From positions 32,092,618 to 32,156,617 of the forward strand of contig OZ024902.1 in NCBI GenBank assembly GCA_964017125.1: a stretch of 64,000 nt of DNA, read 5' to 3'. How positions within the stretch are numbered: the first letter of the stretch is position 1; each line of letters starts with the position of its first letter. Shown here one piece after another: positions 62,031 through 64,000 of the stretch. The position numbers and the translations under genes are program-made. The stretch comes from Flabesymbios commensalis (taxonomy: Eukaryota > Annelida > Polychaeta > Terebellida > Flabelligeridae). Under the pieces are notes generated by a model, which had not been told where the DNA came from, did no database searches, and saw only the letters and a program-made list of their open reading frames with translations.

Positions 62031-63052
62031 ATGGAAAACAAGTCGAAGCCGGAATTTCAAGTGGCTAAAAATGTGTCCTTGAGCATTGATTTACGACACT
62101 ACATTCCAAAGCAAGTTGAGTTTCTTCATTTGATCAGCAGACACCCCAAACTGTTCCATGGTGCTGTTTTGCGTGAAGCAGTAAGGCGTTATGAGCAGTG
62201 CTGGATGCCTTTGATTAAGGACAATGTGGATCAGCTGGTGACTCCACCATTAGATGTAAACTGGGTGTGGCACTGCCATATGTTGTCACCACTGATGTAC
62301 AGAAAAGATTGTATGAAGATCCTGGGTAAGGTCATAGACCACACAGTAGGACTACACTCTGACGAAGATGCAATTCAACGTGGACGTCAATTATGGACTG
62401 ACAAATACCCTGGCGAACATTATAGCATCCTGCAGGACGAGATGGTCATATCAGATGAGGAGTACAGCAGTATCTGTGAATACAAGTTGTACGAAGCAGC
62501 AGGTCGACAGGCAGACTTCTGCTATCAGGTAGCATCCCCTCATTATCTGGATCCATCTATCTTGGAGTCTGCCTTTATCAGGTACTGCAAGTATTTATAT
62601 ATTCGTAAAACAACTTCAAAATCCTTTGTGCCACCTACCATAGACATTGATATATGCTGGCACACACATCAGCTTTTTCCGTCTGCATACAAGCAGGACA
62701 CTGAGAAAACTTTAGGTTATATACTAAACCACAACGACAATCCTGGTCCCCGCGCCCAGGATGGACTCGTAGCAAGGGGATTCAAATATGTCGATATAAG
62801 ATGGATGCAGTTGTATGGTGAGAAATATAGAGTACCGGGAGTTGTTTATCGTGGACCCATGCCACAAGCTCCTCATAACTTCTTTTCTTCAATGAATTAT
62901 TGCAGCATGAACGGATCAACATCATTTTCCTTTACACATGGCGAATTTAAAAACGAAACAATTGGACCTACCGATGATTTACAGTCATTTTGGGGACCGT
63001 TGCCGTTATCATGGCTCTTCCCTCCTATGGAGACTTTAGTTGCTACTCATAG
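62031..63052 (+). CDS. GRDP-like (DUF1399) protein, first coding exon, partial
   Basis: 340 codons plus two bases. The ATG at 62031 (context AAGATGG) is the first in frame; a stop lies upstream in the same frame at 61932-61934. The exon ends at a consensus donor, TAG|GTAAGT, so the next intron is phase 2 and later exons lie outside the window. The protein has the repeated signature of glycine-rich-domain-containing-like proteins: DVNWVWHCHMLSPLMYRKDC at residues 75-94 and DIDICWHTHQLFPSAYKQD at 205-223, each after a helical segment with RRYEQCWMPL or FIRYCKYLY. The WHxH pairs look like metal-binding or structural residues. Plant members are linked to development and stress, but animal members have no firmly known role. 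No signal peptide or membrane segment. The family is confident; the function is unknown. Confidence 0.88.
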
Positions 63053-63058
63053 GTAAGT
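63053..63058 (+). other. 5' splice donor
   Basis: GTAAGT directly after CATAG, a full consensus donor; the open frame would otherwise stop within a few bases. Confidence 0.85.
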
Positions 63059-63097
63059 CAAATTCACAATAAATATAGGTTATAAATACTATATTAA

Positions 63098-63339
63098 CCC
63101 CTAGAGCACTGGTGTCGACTGCGGTAGACATTCCGTGTTTTATTAGCACCTGCATATAACCCCCTGATGACCAATTGTTAAGAGTAAAATGTGTCTTTAA
63201 TCTTGAAACACTGATTTATATTGGGTCTTGAATTTCACAAAAAACATATTTTTTAGTTTCTTGGAGTTGTGGATCGCGGTAGCGAGATACAACTTCAAAT
63301 GACTGAAAATTTAAATTTAATTGCTCAGGGATCTAAGGG
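63098..63339. mobile_element. piggyBac-like MITE, TTAA target duplication
   Basis: 242 bases between TTAA copies (63094-63097, 63340-63343). Tips CCCCTAGAGCAC and the complement of CCCTTAGATCC match imperfectly. The interior GGAGTTGTGGATCGCGGTAG and ACAACTTCAAATGACTG match the MITE at 1367-1571 on the other strand. Lies in the presumed first intron of the GRDP-like gene. Confidence 0.7.
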
Positions 63340-63360
63340 TTAACGGTCTTTATTGTATAG

Positions 63361-63533
63361 CCCCAAGTGACACAAAACATTTTGGAAAAACTTTGAAAAC
63401 ATTGCACCAAAATGTTATAAAACATTCATTTGTAGGGGCTAGAAAATATCCATAAAACATGTTTTTAAATGCTATGCTGATGTTTCGTCAACTCTTTATG
63501 ATATTTACTAAAGTTTTTTTATGTTACTTGTGG
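63361..63533. mobile_element. MITE with 5-bp TATAG target duplication
   Basis: 173 bases with ends CCCCAAGTGACACAAAA and TTTTATGTTACTTGTGG in inverted relation, flanked by TATAG (63356-63360, 63534-63538). Inside, AAAACATTTTGG, CCAAAATGTTATAAAACATT and AAAACATGTTTT give extra inverted words. The superfamily cannot be set from this. Confidence 0.7.
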
Positions 63534-63539
63534 TATAGC

Positions 63540-64000
63540 TTAATAGAGAACGGGTACCTACAGCCTCCGGGGTGTATCATCCAAGAAACCAGATATCAAA
63601 TGCATTTAACAATTATTATTCACTAACATCTAATCTACGTGATAATAATTTGTTTGCAACATTGTTGACGTCCACTTGCATATGATACATATTATATTTA
63701 TATCTATTATAATTTGATTAGTCATGTAAATGGTATGATACGGTAGCGTAAAGTCATCAAATTCCATATATTACTATAAACTCGGGTGTAATATTACTAT
63801 TGTCAGAATGAATGATAATATAAGTAATAGAACAATATTCTACTTTGTGAAATCCCTTGGGATTATAATCTCCAGATATGACAAATGCCAAAATATTGTA
63901 TTACAATTTGATTGTATTACAATAGAATGCCTTGAAAGGAAACTTATCAGTATGTGATATTATATTATATATAGACATTGCGTTTCAGTTTAAAAATATC
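63540..64000. other. presumed intron, nothing else seen
   Basis: AT-rich DNA downstream of the splice donor; no acceptor with coding continuation recognised before the window ends. Confidence 0.5.

Overview
The window is a repeat-dense, AT-rich stretch of a metazoan nuclear genome with one 200-base assembly gap. A spliced gene with a clear GT donor, non-LTR and LTR retroelements, several DNA-transposon families, tRNA-derived SINEs and long foldback elements all point to an animal. The foldback elements resemble the TU elements described from sea urchins, and the palindromic word TAGGCCTA is very common. I therefore infer a marine invertebrate deuterostome (echinoderm or hemichordate-like); this is not proven.

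Only one ordinary host gene is supported: the first coding exon (62031-63052, + strand) of a glycine-rich-domain-containing-like (DUF1399/GRDP) protein, whose later exons lie beyond the window. Nearly everything else is mobile or repeated DNA.

Layout. 1-1600: diffuse duplications and a piggyBac-like MITE. 1697-4600: a tandem duplication of a decayed gene of an unnamed family with HEEADT-like and DTDVVV-like motifs. 4600-7400: gene-free, with a 500-base homopurine tract and a SINE. 8101-11301: a hAT-like element inserted in a small palindromic element. 12040-17050: a compound foldback made of inverted arrays, carrying a second SINE copy. 17761-17960: gap. 19200-20830: another inverted tandem array. 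21727-27582: a Harbinger-like MITE and three 1.94 kb tandem units that start inside it. 27583-28020: Tc1/mariner relic. 28979-29324: MITE. 29925-33510: second copy of the HEEADT family, interrupted by a 1.48 kb hAT-like insertion with an 8-bp target duplication.

34921-52416 is the most interesting region. A third copy of the HEEADT family lies on the minus strand between inverted terminal sequences that begin AGTCAGCCAGCC, which suggests that the family is the coding gene of a DNA transposon. That transposon has itself been hit by a TU-like foldback (36424-40965), a 5'-truncated LINE (about 40975-41868) and a Ty3/gypsy element of CsRn1-like type (44169-52352), the last sitting inside its right terminal repeat. 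Removing the insertions leaves about 3.9 kb of the host element.

52417-64000 holds another transposon end, palindromic elements, minisatellites, a near-perfect 76-base palindrome, the GRDP-like exon, and two MITEs in its presumed first intron. No RNA genes, CRISPR arrays or operons are supported. Family assignments rest on motif recognition by eye, without database searches.
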